Positions 16,195 to 26,505 are shown, numbered from the stretch's first letter. The stretch: DNA of 64,000 nucleotides from CBDIDH01 sp965277595 (GCA_965277595.1 CBDIDH010000001.1:1674001-1738000), one strand, 5' to 3'. Made by a program: numbers and translations. Notes: generated from the sequence alone by a model not told the origin.

Positions 16195-17418
16195 ATGATT
16201 TCGGGACGACACGCACGAATGACCCTCGCCGCGACCTTCGCGGCGGTGGCGCTGCTGGGAACGACGCCGATTTTCGGGGCCGATCCGACCTGGAAGCAGC
16301 ACACGGTGAACGGCAAGAGCGCCTTTGAATCGGCGAACGCGTTCGACGTCAACAACGATGGCAAGCTCGACATCGTCTCGGGCGACACCTGGTATCAAGG
16401 CCCCGACTGGACCCCACACCCCGTCCGCAAGGTCCAGCGGCAGGGGACGTATCTGAACGACTTCGCCACTCTGCCGGTCGACGCCAACGGCGACGGCAAC
16501 ATGGATTTCGTGACCGCCGCCTATTTCTCCCGCAACGTCGGCTGGGTCGAGAACCCCGGCAAGGTCGGCGCACCCTGGACCTATCACGAGATTGACCTTC
16601 CCGGTTCCAGCGAGGCGGCCGTTCAGGTCGACCTGACCGGCGACGAAATCCCCGAAATTTTGCCCAATTCCACCAACGTCGTCGTCTGGTATGAACTGGA
16701 GAAAAAAGGGGCTGAACCGACCTGGAAGAAGCACGATTTCGGCACCCAGGCGGCCGGGCACGGTGTCGGTTCGGGCGACGTCAACGGCGACGGCCGGACC
16801 GACCTGCTCACGCCCAAAGGCTGGTTCGAAGCGCCTTCCGACCCGAAGAACGATACCTGGACGTGGCATCCCGAGTGGAACATCGGCGGCGCTGGGATTC
16901 AGATCCTGGCGCGCGACATTGACGGCGACGGCCAATCCGAGGTCGTCTGGGGCAACGGCCACAATTACGGCCTCTTCTGGATGACCCAGACCAAGGACAA
17001 GGACGGCAAGCGCGCCTGGTCGAAGCCGATCGAGATCGACAAGACGATCGCGTCGGTTCACACCCTCCTCTGGGCCGACCTCAACGGCGACGGCCGCGAT
17101 GATGAACTGATCACCGGCAAGCGCGTTTATGCCCACGAGATCGAGCCGGGCGCGACCGATGGTTCAATCGTCGCCTATTACCGATTCGACCGCCCGAGCA
17201 AGACCTGGACGAAGCATGTCATCTTCCAGGGCGAACCGGCGAAGAATGCTCCCGAAAAAGGTCCCGAACGCGACGCTTTCAAGGACTTCCCCGCCGGGAC
17301 GGCCGGCACCGGCTTGCAGATGACCGCGATCGACCTCGACAAGGACGGCGACCTTGACCTGATCTGCCCCGGCAAGAGTGGCCTCTACTGGTTCGAGAAC
17401 CTCGGCGCCGGGAAATAA
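16195..17418 (+). CDS. Exported FG-GAP/VCBS repeat protein
   Basis: A 407-aa protein with an N-terminal signal peptide (MTLAATFAAVALLGTTPIFGAD). At least six calcium-binding loops of the form DxNxDGxxD are visible: DVNNDGKLD, DANGDGNMD, DVNGDGRTD, DIDGDGQSE, DLNGDGRDD and DLDKDGDLD, spaced about 50-60 residues apart as in a seven-bladed FG-GAP beta-propeller. Such proteins are secreted or periplasmic ligand-binding propellers, very common in planctomycetes; no enzymatic residues are visible. It follows a small acidic protein gene and is followed by a hairpin terminator at 17523-17555. Confidence 0.88.
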   Translation: MISGRHARMTLAATFAAVALLGTTPIFGADPTWKQHTVNGKSAFESANAFDVNNDGKLDIVSGDTWYQGPDWTPHPVRKVQRQGTYLNDFATLPVDANGDGNMDFVTAAYFSRNVGWVENPGKVGAPWTYHEIDLPGSSEAAVQVDLTGDEIPEILPNSTNVVVWYELEKKGAEPTWKKHDFGTQAAGHGVGSGDVNGDGRTDLLTPKGWFEAPSDPKNDTWTWHPEWNIGGAGIQILARDIDGDGQSEVVWGNGHNYGLFWMTQTKDKDGKRAWSKPIEIDKTIASVHTLLWADLNGDGRDDELITGKRVYAHEIEPGATDGSIVAYYRFDRPSKTWTKHVIFQGEPAKNAPEKGPERDAFKDFPAGTAGTGLQMTAIDLDKDGDLDLICPGKSGLYWFENLGAGK

Positions 17419-17522
17419 CGGAGACCTTGAGACAGGATCGAGCGATCAGGGTCGCCATTCCCGCGGATCGTGGCCTCGAACGTCATTTTCCCGAGAATGA
17501 TGGCATTTTGCGTCTTGAGATC

Positions 17523-17555
17523 GGCCCGAGTGTCGCGCCGCGCGACACTCGGGCC
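17523..17555 (+). terminator. Perfect 15-bp hairpin downstream of the FG-GAP gene
   Basis: GGCCCGAGTGTCGCG at 17523-17537 pairs perfectly with 17541-17555 around a 3-nt loop. It is followed by GTCTT, a weak U-rich tail. It sits 105 bp after the stop of the plus-strand FG-GAP gene and shares its inner core (GTGTCGCG...CGCGACAC) with the next hairpin. Confidence 0.6.
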
Positions 17556-17574
17556 GTCTTGTGTGTGGTTTCGT

Positions 17575-17606
17575 TTGGAAAAAAGTGTCGCGCTGCGCGA
17601 CACTTT
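17575..17606 (-). terminator. Rho-independent terminator of the GH1 gene
   Basis: AAAGTGTCGCG at 17582-17592 pairs perfectly with 17596-17606 around a 3-nt loop. On the minus strand the hairpin is followed by six T residues, the canonical intrinsic terminator, 39 bp after the stop of the GH1 gene. The inner 8-bp stem is identical to that of the hairpin at 17523-17555. Confidence 0.8.
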
Positions 17607-17644
17607 GAGCCTTGATTGAGTATCAGGAAGCACGTTTACCGAGA

Positions 17645-19003
17645 TCAGACGACCCGGTTTTCGCGGACGACGTGGGCGTACCAGTGGGCGCTGAGCTTGG
17701 GAGTGCGGCGCTGGGTGGGATAGTCGACGCGGACGATTCCGAAACGGCGGTCGTAGCCTTCGGCCCATTCGAAGTTGTCGAGAAACGACCAGAGGAAATA
17801 TCCGCGCAGGTCATACCCTTCGGCGACGGCACGGTGGACCGAGAGGAGAGATTCGCGGAGATATTCGCGGCGGTGGAGGTCGAGGACTTCGCCCGTCGGG
17901 CTGACAGGGTCTTCGAACGTCGCGCCACTCTCGGTGATGAAAAAGGAGCGGACGCCGAAGACCTCGGCCGCGTGGCGAAGCGCCCAGTAAAGGCTCTGGG
18001 GCGTGACCTTGAGCCAGGAGAGATTGCCTTCGGGATAGCCCGGCGGAAAGGGGAGACGCTCGGGCTGGCCGTCGGCCCCGGCGCGGACGAAATCGCCAGC
18101 GTAAACGTTCAGGCCAAGGTAGTCGGTCGGTTGCGCGATCAGGTCGAGGTCGCCCGCTTGAACCTGGGGGGCATCGTGGCCGACTTCGCGGAGAAAGGCG
18201 TCGGGATAGTGGCCGAGGAAGACGGGACCCATGAGCTGGTTGTTCGTCCGCGTATATTCGGCCTGAGCGGCGGCGATATCGGCGTCGGTCTCGGTGACGG
18301 GAATCTGGGGCGCGGGTAAGTGGTTGTGAACGAGGCCGACGCGCGCTTTGGGACCTCCCCATTCGCGGACGGCGGCGACCCCCTGGCCGTGGGCGAGAAG
18401 GGCGTGATGATAGCCCTGGTTCAACTCGGCCGGAGAGACGCGAAGGCCGGGGGCGAAGTAGCCGTTGCCGTAACCGTTGCCGATGAAGCAAGGGATCTCG
18501 TTGACCGTGAACCAGTTCTGGACGCGATCGGCGAGGCGAGAAACGACCGCGTCGGCATAGCGCCGAAAGGCGTGAACCGTCCGGCGATCGAGCCAGCCGC
18601 CGCGATCTTCGAGAGTCTGGGGCAAATCCCAGTGAAAGAGAGTGACCCAGGGGGTGATCCCCCGGGCAAGAAAGGCGTCGATCAGGCGATCGTAAAAGTC
18701 GAGACCGAGGGGATTGATCGGGCCGTCGCCAACGGGGACGACCCGGGGCCAGGCGATCGAGAGGCGGTAATGGCCGAGGCCGAGAGACTGCATCAAGGCG
18801 GCGTCGTCGGCGAACCGGTGATAGTGGTCGCAGGCGATCTCGGGCGTGTCGCCGTTCTTGATCTTGCCAGGAGTGGCGGCGAAGCGGTCCCAGATCGATT
18901 CGCCCTTGCCTTCAAGACGCGCCGCGCCCTCGATCTGTGCCGAGGCCGCGGCGACGCCCCAGACGAAGCCGTCGGGGAACTGGTAAGACGACGGTCGGGT
19001 CAT
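17645..19003 (-). CDS. GH1 family beta-glucosidase
   Basis: A 452-aa GH1 enzyme opening with FPDGFVWGVAAASAQIEGA, the family's N-terminal signature. The acid/base glutamate is E169 in FTVNEIP, and the nucleophile is E358 in FFITESGATF (usually ITENG; serine replaces asparagine). Other conserved parts are HYRLSIAWPRVVP, WVTLFHWDLPQTL, YLGLNVYAGDFV and LWSFLDNFEWAEGYDRRFGIVRVDY. GH1 enzymes hydrolyse terminal beta-glucosides, galactosides or fucosides by a retaining mechanism. There is no signal peptide, so it acts in the cytoplasm on imported disaccharides. It is encoded 16 bp downstream of a Gfo/Idh/MocA oxidoreductase, likely in the same operon. Confidence 0.94.
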   Translation of the reverse strand: MTRPSSYQFPDGFVWGVAAASAQIEGAARLEGKGESIWDRFAATPGKIKNGDTPEIACDHYHRFADDAALMQSLGLGHYRLSIAWPRVVPVGDGPINPLGLDFYDRLIDAFLARGITPWVTLFHWDLPQTLEDRGGWLDRRTVHAFRRYADAVVSRLADRVQNWFTVNEIPCFIGNGYGNGYFAPGLRVSPAELNQGYHHALLAHGQGVAAVREWGGPKARVGLVHNHLPAPQIPVTETDADIAAAQAEYTRTNNQLMGPVFLGHYPDAFLREVGHDAPQVQAGDLDLIAQPTDYLGLNVYAGDFVRAGADGQPERLPFPPGYPEGNLSWLKVTPQSLYWALRHAAEVFGVRSFFITESGATFEDPVSPTGEVLDLHRREYLRESLLSVHRAVAEGYDLRGYFLWSFLDNFEWAEGYDRRFGIVRVDYPTQRRTPKLSAHWYAHVVRENRVV

Positions 19004-19019
19004 GAATTCGATTTCAAGG

Positions 19020-20336
<1,317 letters not shown>

Positions 20337-20798
20337 GTCTCTACCTCCAAACCAACGAAAAAAGGGGGGACCCGGTCGTGCGTCGTCCTCACGCGCGAAT
20401 CCATAATGAAAATGAAGGCGCGTGGAGAGTCGATCGCCGCTGGCCTTCTGATCGTAACGGGTCAACCTCCCCTTGGCCAACATTTCTCCAAACCTATCGC
20501 GGGCGCTTGCTGGTTCGAACGAGGATGACCAGCAGGCTTCGAAGTCAGAACATCGCCTCTCTTGGGAAATGATCCTGGAAATTCGGACATCCGTCCTGGG
20601 CATCAACGCGGAAAAGATCTTTCCTGGGCCATGTTGCCGGAGGTCAACGAAGCAAAGAGTAATCTTCGACGAGGCCCGTGAAGTGACCTAGGATTTCGAT
20701 GAGCACTCTGAGTGGCCGCGACGAAGCGAAATGGGTGGGACGTCACCCACCTGAAGGAAACGGCCGGTTAGACCCTTCCCGGTAGGAGAACCCTGAAG
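20337..20798. other. Intergenic region upstream of the Flp pilin gene
   Basis: This 462-bp divergent region should carry promoters for the leftward oxidoreductase and the rightward pilin. No convincing gene is seen. A short stem GGGTG-GGACGT-CACCC at about 20732-20747 lies in the probable 5' leader of the pilin mRNA, but no known riboswitch class is recognised. Confidence 0.4.
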
Positions 20799-20975
20799 AT
20801 GAACAACATCCTGAAGAGCGTCCGTCAGTTCGTGGTTTCCGAAGATGGCCCGACCGCGGTCGAGTACGCCGTCATGCTCGCCCTGATCCTCGTCGCCTGC
20901 ATCTCGATCGTCACGCAGCTCGGCGGCACGATCAGCTCGACCTTCAACAAGGTCAACACGACCCTCTCCAGCTGA
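20799..20975 (+). CDS. Flp-family type IVb pilin
   Basis: This short gene encodes 58 aa. The sequence has a Flp prepilin signal: FVVSEDG (G17) as the prepilin peptidase site, then PTAVEYAVMLALILVACISIV, with E22-Y23 as the conserved Glu5-Tyr6 of mature Flp pilins, followed by a hydrophobic helix and a short polar tail ending STFNKVNTTLSS. Flp pilins build Tad pili for adhesion. An SD GGAG lies about 10 nt upstream and a strong bidirectional terminator follows. No tad, cpaA or rcp assembly gene is present nearby, so this pilin is an orphan, depending on assembly genes elsewhere. Confidence 0.92.
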   Translation: MNNILKSVRQFVVSEDGPTAVEYAVMLALILVACISIVTQLGGTISSTFNKVNTTLSS

Positions 20976-21070
20976 GTGCCCCAGTCTACCGGCTCAATGG
21001 CACCGTCGATGCTCTCTCTCCTTCATCAGACGGTTTCCCCCTGCCGCTCGCTCGCTCGCTCGCATGACAC

Positions 21071-21116
21071 AAAAACCCCGAGTCGCCGATGGAGTTCGGC
21101 AACTCGGGGTTTTTTT
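21071..21116. terminator. Bidirectional Rho-independent terminator
   Basis: CCCCGAGT at 21076-21083 pairs with ACTCGGGG at 21102-21109. The stem is flanked by five A on the left and six to seven T on the right, so it can terminate both the plus-strand flp gene and the minus-strand TlpA-like gene that ends at 21142. Confidence 0.85.
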
Positions 21117-21141
21117 GTTTCGAAAGGCGGGGCGCTCTCGG

Positions 21142-23229
21142 TCAATAGCGTCGGGTCTGATCGCTCCGCTGCGCCGAGGAAATCATCCGATCGAGCCGGG
21201 CGAGCGTCGCGGGGGTCGCCCCTTGATCGCGCCAGAGAACACGCCCCTCGCGATCGACGAGAATCAACGTCGGAAAGGCTCCGATATGAAGCGCTTCCTG
21301 AAGCGGGCACGATCCGTCATTCCGGCTGAGCAGAACCGGATAATTCACCTTGAGCTTTCGAACGGTCTCGGCCACCTTCGGTGAGGCGACCTCGGGAGCG
21401 TCGGACTCACAGGCGATGCCGACGATCGTAAGGCGTTTGCCCATCCTCTCTTGCAATTCGACCAGGTGCGGAATCGACCGCACGCAGGGGGGGCACCACG
21501 TTCCCCAGAAGTCAATCAGGACGAGGTCGGAGTTCAAGTCCTGGAACCGGACTGGTTTGCCGTCGAGAGCGGGGAGGCGGAAGTCGATGATCCGGCGGAG
21601 TCGGTCGTCATAGGCGCACTCGGGTTTGACCGAGGCAACCTTGACCACCTGCGCCGGGCGCTCAGGCTGGGCGGATTTGAGTCCGACGCCACGGCGGACG
21701 AGACTCCTGGGTTTTTCGGGTTCGACCACCTTGTGATCGGCGACCTCGGTCACGGCCGGGTCGGTCGGCATGGCCTGGGCCACGACCTGACCCCACGTCG
21801 GCCGACGTTTTTCCGGGCTCGGAGATGTTGTCAGCGCGGGAGATTCCGCCGGTTCGGGCTTTGGTTCGGGTTTCGGGGTCGAGCCGAAGACCGAAGGCTT
21901 GGATCGGGTTACAACCGGCGCGGCGGCGACGGGCCGGGCGTTGGCGAAGGGGTCTGTCGGATGAAGAACGACAGGGGCGAAGGTCTCGGGCACGAAAACC
22001 TGAGCGCCGGGGATCGAGTCCTCGGCGGGAAGGGACGTGGAAATCGTCGTCGACATTCCCTTCGACCGTTCGAAGGCCGAAGACGCGGCAAGGGGCCGCG
22101 TCGGGGTCGAGGTTGAGGTTGCGTTCGCGTCGAAGAGGGCGAGATCGGGGTCGGGGGCCTTATCGGAGCGCCTTGCCAGTTGTTCGGCCCGAGGGGTATC
22201 GGGCTCGCGAACCGGGGCGACTTCGGCCTTCTCGGGAATCGGTTCCAGGGCAGGGGGCAACGGATTCACGCCGTCATCGAGATAGGTTTTTGGCTCCTCA
22301 CTGGGGGCGCCCGTGCTTTTGGCCTCGGGATCAACAGGGGCCGGATCGGTCTGGGTGGAACTCGTTGCCCTGGGCGACGTTTCGGGCGGAGGCGGCAGCG
22401 AGGGATCGCCGGAAGAATCGCTCGGGGTCGACTCGCTCGATCCCTTCCGCCAGGAAGCGCCCGACGAACTCTTGCGACGATTCGAGATCGAAGCCTTTGA
22501 CGTTGACGAACTTGCGGCGGGGGCCATCGCCTCGGCCTCGGGAGCCGGGGGCAGGTCTTCCTCGTTGACGGGCGAGGGACGTCGACGCTTCGGGCGATCC
22601 TCGGGCGGGTCGTCGCGCGCCGGGACGACGGCGCCGGCCTCGGGCTCGTCAACGACCTCTCGATCCGAGACGCGATCGACGCGCGAGGGGGTCGAGGCGT
22701 GGACCGGGGTTTCCAACTGAGCGCCGAGGCTGATCTTGACGTCGGTGTCCGACGTATGAGCATCGACCCGTCCGGTCTCAACTCCCTGGTCGCCGTCGTA
22801 TTCGGCGATCACGGTGTAATCCGAACCGGGGCGGAGACCGTGGAGCGTGAACGCCCCCGAGCGATCGGTCCGGGCGCTGACGACCTTGCCGCCAGGGGCT
22901 CCGCTGACCGCGAGCCGAACGCGAGCGTCGGGAACGGGTCGTCCCTCGGTGTCATAAACCCGGCCCGAGATCCGACCGTCGGGGCGAACCCGACGCGCGG
23001 GGGCGTCCACTTCCGAGGAGGTCACCGCGGCGATCGACGACCCAGGCTCGCCCGAGACGACGGGCAAGGGTTTGTCGCCGACGGCCAGAAACGTCTTCAT
23101 TTTCGAGACAGCGCCGGTGCGAGGTCCCGACGTGGCCGAGCACCCGAAAAGTCCCAGGCCGAGAATGAGTCCCGGGCCGATCGGGATCAGGAAATTCAGG
23201 AGGGGCGAGGATCGTCTCAAGGTGCTCAT
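21142..23229 (-). CDS. TlpA-like thioredoxin-fold lipoprotein with carboxypeptidase-regulatory-like domain
   Basis: ATG 23229 has a perfect SD (AGGAGGAGAG) and gives 695 aa. A lipoprotein signal ends at C30 (LGLFGC). Residues about 80-170 form a carboxypeptidase regulatory-like beta-sandwich: GRISGRVYDTEGRPVPDARVRL, GAFTLHGLRPGSDYTVIAEYDGDQG. A long Pro/Ser/Glu/Ala-rich linker of about 330 residues follows. The C-terminal 170 residues are a TlpA/ResA-type thioredoxin: FRLPALDGKPVRFQDLNSDLVLIDFWGTWCPPC with the redox pair C579-C582, and the cis-Pro region GAFPTLILVDREGRVLWR. Such proteins reduce disulfides outside the cytoplasm, often for cytochrome c maturation. The linker could span the wide planctomycete periplasm. 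Confidence 0.87.
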   Translation of the reverse strand: MSTLRRSSPLLNFLIPIGPGLILGLGLFGCSATSGPRTGAVSKMKTFLAVGDKPLPVVSGEPGSSIAAVTSSEVDAPARRVRPDGRISGRVYDTEGRPVPDARVRLAVSGAPGGKVVSARTDRSGAFTLHGLRPGSDYTVIAEYDGDQGVETGRVDAHTSDTDVKISLGAQLETPVHASTPSRVDRVSDREVVDEPEAGAVVPARDDPPEDRPKRRRPSPVNEEDLPPAPEAEAMAPAASSSTSKASISNRRKSSSGASWRKGSSESTPSDSSGDPSLPPPPETSPRATSSTQTDPAPVDPEAKSTGAPSEEPKTYLDDGVNPLPPALEPIPEKAEVAPVREPDTPRAEQLARRSDKAPDPDLALFDANATSTSTPTRPLAASSAFERSKGMSTTISTSLPAEDSIPGAQVFVPETFAPVVLHPTDPFANARPVAAAPVVTRSKPSVFGSTPKPEPKPEPAESPALTTSPSPEKRRPTWGQVVAQAMPTDPAVTEVADHKVVEPEKPRSLVRRGVGLKSAQPERPAQVVKVASVKPECAYDDRLRRIIDFRLPALDGKPVRFQDLNSDLVLIDFWGTWCPPCVRSIPHLVELQERMGKRLTIVGIACESDAPEVASPKVAETVRKLKVNYPVLLSRNDGSCPLQEALHIGAFPTLILVDREGRVLWRDQGATPATLARLDRMISSAQRSDQTRRY

Positions 23230-23531
23230 GGCGGCGTCTCTCTCCTCCTGAGCAAATCGGGATCGTCGGTTCCGTTCGCACACAGCGGGGATCTTCGATT
23301 TCCGCGGGGTCAGGCTCCGCCCGATCCCCTTCGGCCCCGCAAATCTTGCCAATCCCGACGAGCCCGGTTCCGGAGCCTGAGCGCAATCAACCGGTTCGAT
23401 CGCGCCGTATTCCTGAGATCGGCCCGGGTTGAAAAAACCTTGAGAAAATCTTCGGAAATGGCCAGCTCAATCCCTTCGAGGCTGGTCTCATTGGCCCAAC
23501 TCGATATTGAATTGGGAGATATGCGAAAGCT

Positions 23532-24755
23532 CTATCGCTTCAATTCGCGAGAGCGAGTCTCTTGCGATTGTCCCAGGCCGAGCGTCGAGGAGACGTGTTT
23601 GGAATTGCTGGGAGTGGAGCGTTGGGCGCGAAGGACGATCCGGCTGACCTCGGGAAGGCAGCCATAGCGGAGAGGATGCTTGCCGCCGATCCCCTGGCTG
23701 ACGTGCATCGTCAGTCGATTGGATCGAAAAAAGCCGCGCGCAAACCGACGTGAATAAATGCTCGGCGTGAAGATCGCGCCAAGACCGGGCAGGCGGATCT
23801 GGCCGCCGTGGTTGTGGCCCGCGAAGATCAGCTCAAAACCCGCTCGCTCCGCCCAGTAAAACCGGTCGGGCGTGTGGCTGAGCAAGATCCGAAAATCGGC
23901 CTCGGGACGTTCCTTGATCGAGAGCGGCGGTCCCCACGGATACGACGTTCCGCCGATCGCAACCGACGTCTCTCCCAGGCGGATCACACTCCAGGCCGCT
24001 TCGAGGTCGGTAAAATGGGCCTCGCGAATCTGAGCGCGAAGGCGTTCGGGTTCGTGATCGAGGTCGTGATTGCCAAGAATGGCGAACGATCCGAGTCGCC
24101 CTTGAACGCGCGCGAGCAAGGGGACGATCCAGTCGATCGCTTCCTCATCATCGACAAGATCGCCCGTGAAAAAAACGAGGTCAGACTCCCAGGCCGCCGC
24201 GGCATCGAGCACCTTTTCAAAATAAAGGCGTTGATAAGCCGTCGACAGATGCAGATCACTGAGGTGAGTGATCGAGCAACCATCGAGCGCCTCGGGCAGG
24301 TCGGCCAGGGTCACTTCCCAGTCAACCTCGCGGAAGCGGAGCGCTTCGTTGCCGGGCAAATTCAAGAGCTGGGCGAATCGACCCTTTCCGATCAACGCAT
24401 CCGTTCCCGATGTCGCGGCAAGATCGGTTTCTTGCGTCGCAACGGCCTGGATTCCCGGTGGAAGTCGGCGAAATTGCAGGTAGGCGGAGGAGACGGGCAA
24501 GGCGACGACCGCGGTAAAGATGCAAAAATCGGCATAGATTTCGAGCAAGAAAGGCCAGTCGGAAATCGGTTTCGTCCAGACCAGCCAACCCAGGGCCATC
24601 GTGATCGTGCTGAAGCCAATCAAAAGAGCAAGCTTGACCCGGTTCAGAGGCCGCTCGGAATGCCCGAAGGCGTGGGTGATGTTGGTGATCAGGATGAAGA
24701 GCGTCAGTTGTCCAATCGCGAGGATCGGCGAGAGCCAGAGGCGGTCAAGACTCAT
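23532..24755 (-). CDS. Membrane-anchored calcineurin-like metallophosphoesterase
   Basis: ATG 24755 gives 407 aa. Three hydrophobic segments span about residues 5-105 (LSPILAIGQLTLFILITNI, KLALLIGFSTITMALGWLVW, YADFCIFTAVVALPVSSAYL). The phosphoesterase domain has the five family motifs: SDLHLS, GDLVDDEEA, GNHDLDHE, LLSHTP and the metal-binding GHNHGGQIRLP. This type of YkuE/YaeI-like enzyme hydrolyses phosphodiesters or pyrophosphates at the membrane, for example UDP-diacylglucosamine or dipeptidyl phospholipids; the substrate is not evident here. The start overlaps the stop of the upstream PAS-GAF-receiver gene by 11 bp, so the two are translationally coupled. Confidence 0.88.
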   Translation of the reverse strand: MSLDRLWLSPILAIGQLTLFILITNITHAFGHSERPLNRVKLALLIGFSTITMALGWLVWTKPISDWPFLLEIYADFCIFTAVVALPVSSAYLQFRRLPPGIQAVATQETDLAATSGTDALIGKGRFAQLLNLPGNEALRFREVDWEVTLADLPEALDGCSITHLSDLHLSTAYQRLYFEKVLDAAAAWESDLVFFTGDLVDDEEAIDWIVPLLARVQGRLGSFAILGNHDLDHEPERLRAQIREAHFTDLEAAWSVIRLGETSVAIGGTSYPWGPPLSIKERPEADFRILLSHTPDRFYWAERAGFELIFAGHNHGGQIRLPGLGAIFTPSIYSRRFARGFFRSNRLTMHVSQGIGGKHPLRYGCLPEVSRIVLRAQRSTPSNSKHVSSTLGLGQSQETRSRELKR

Positions 24756-26505
24756 GAGGACGGGTCTCGACGGTCGCGTGGCTCTCGGTCGTCGGCACGG
24801 GCGGGGCGTCGGCCTTGCCATCGGCGCTTGAAGTCTTGAGCGCCTGTTCGACGGCTTCAAGAAGGCGGTCCGCGCGGAAGGGTTTGTAAAGGACGGTTTG
24901 CAGTCCTTCCTGACGGGCCTTGACGATCGAGTGCGAGGGGTCCCAGCCGAAGCCCGTCATGAGGATGATGGGAACATCGGGCTGAACCTCGCGAAGGCGT
25001 TTATACGTTTCGAAGCCATCGAGGTCGGGAAGGCGAATATCGACGAGCGCCGCGGAGTATTCGACCTGTCGGGTCATCGCGATCGCTTCATGGGCATCGC
25101 GGGCGGTCTCGACGGTCGCGCCCTGACAGCCGAGCAGGTGATGCGCCGATCGTCGAATGGCCTCGTCGGCGTCGACGACGAGAATCCGCGAGGCGGCGAG
25201 CCGAAGCGCGGGCCTTGGCGTGTTCCGACGCGGCTCGGGCACAATCGTCGAGCCGACTTTCTGGATCAGGCTTCGAATCTCACGGGCGCGATAGAGAAGG
25301 TGCCGAAGCCGGGCGATGATGTCTTCATCGTGACCGGCGTAGCGATCGAGCACGGTCGTCGCGTCATTGAGGATGTCATCGAGCGGCAGGGCGAGTTCGC
25401 GGCTGATCGCCTCGACCGACTGGGTGGCGACGTTGATCTTCTCGGCCTGAAGAAGTTCCAGCGTGTTCAGGGCCGAGGCTACGTTCCGGCCGTAAATTTC
25501 CAGGAACTGGCGATCGCGGTCATCAAAAGCGTTCGGCTGCGCGTTCTCGACGTTGAGTGTTCCGATCACCGTTCCATGATAAATCAAGGGGACCGTCAGC
25601 GAGCTCCGCGCGTTGGCGGCCCCTTCCAGATAAAGCGGGTCGTTCTCGGCGTCGGGACAGAGATAGCTCTCGCCCGTCGCCGCGACGAAACCGGTCACGC
25701 CATTATTTTCCTTGCGAGCGAATAACTCTCGACTGGCGGCGGAGGTTGTCATCCCTTCCGTCAGGAGCGGGACGAGACGCCCGGTGGTTCGTTCGAGAAG
25801 GCGGATCTCGATATAATCGAGCCCCATCAAGTCTTTCATGTGGCGGGCGATGTTGTACTTGAGCAGGTCGGTCCGCTCCTCGACCCCCATCTCGGCGAGT
25901 TCCTCGGGGGTGAGGTCGGCAAGCTCGTCGCCCGCCTTGTGAATGGCGTTGATCTTGAGCTGTTGCTGGGTCTCGTCGGTCGTCTCGCGGGTCAGGGCGA
26001 TCAGGTGACTGAGATTGCCGGAGGCGTCGGACACGGGAGTGACATTGACGCGCAGATATCGGTTTGACCCGATCCGAAGCGCCGTGGCCGAGGAGGTTCG
26101 CGAGGTGATCGCCGTGGTGAAGGGGCAAGGGTCGGGGCCGAGAACCTCGGGATTTCCCAGGGCTCGATAAAAGCGGGCTCCGACGACCTGGACGTTGGGA
26201 TCGGCGAAGGAATGAAACTCGGGATTGGCCCAGATGACCCGAAGGTCGGGGTCAACGACGGCGACACCGTCGGAGATCGCGTCGAGGATCTCGTCGGCCT
26301 GGATCATCACGCCGGCCCAGCGGACGGCGGAAAGCTGGGCGGTGTCAACGTAAACGCCGGCGAACTCGTTTTCTCTGAGGAGTACCAGCGCCCGCGACAT
26401 GGTCCGCGCGGTCACGACCTCGTACCGGTCGCTCAGCAGGTCGCTGGCCGACGGCCCAGAGTGGTTGTCTCGTTCGATGACCAGCAGTCGCGGCTTCTCG
26501 GACAC
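24745..26505 (-). CDS. PAS-GAF-receiver signalling protein lacking a histidine-kinase ATPase domain
   Basis: GTG 26505 is the likely start (GGGGG upstream; no ATG closer than 26787) and gives 586 aa. Residues 1-70 look like a receiver remnant (PRLLVIERDNHS, FAGVYVDTAQLS). Residues about 80-190 form a PAS domain (ILDAISDGVAVVDPDLRVIWANPEF), and 230-400 a GAF domain (LDYIEIRLLERTTGRLVPLL, ARSSLTVPLIYHGTVIGTLNVEN). A helical segment ISRELALPLDDILNDATT resembles a DHp helix with the phosphoacceptor His replaced by Ser. The C-terminus is a receiver (RILVVDADEA, AALVDIRLPDLDGFE, LYKPFR). There is no ATPase domain, so it cannot autophosphorylate. It is coupled to the downstream phosphoesterase gene. 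Confidence 0.82.
   Translation of the reverse strand: MSEKPRLLVIERDNHSGPSASDLLSDRYEVVTARTMSRALVLLRENEFAGVYVDTAQLSAVRWAGVMIQADEILDAISDGVAVVDPDLRVIWANPEFHSFADPNVQVVGARFYRALGNPEVLGPDPCPFTTAITSRTSSATALRIGSNRYLRVNVTPVSDASGNLSHLIALTRETTDETQQQLKINAIHKAGDELADLTPEELAEMGVEERTDLLKYNIARHMKDLMGLDYIEIRLLERTTGRLVPLLTEGMTTSAASRELFARKENNGVTGFVAATGESYLCPDAENDPLYLEGAANARSSLTVPLIYHGTVIGTLNVENAQPNAFDDRDRQFLEIYGRNVASALNTLELLQAEKINVATQSVEAISRELALPLDDILNDATTVLDRYAGHDEDIIARLRHLLYRAREIRSLIQKVGSTIVPEPRRNTPRPALRLAASRILVVDADEAIRRSAHHLLGCQGATVETARDAHEAIAMTRQVEYSAALVDIRLPDLDGFETYKRLREVQPDVPIILMTGFGWDPSHSIVKARQEGLQTVLYKPFRADRLLEAVEQALKTSSADGKADAPPVPTTESHATVETRPHES

Noticed and set aside
21045..21063. Short CGCT tandem repeat
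   Set aside because: Four units of a 4-bp word next to the pilin terminator are within chance for this GC-rich sequence and have no partner structure.
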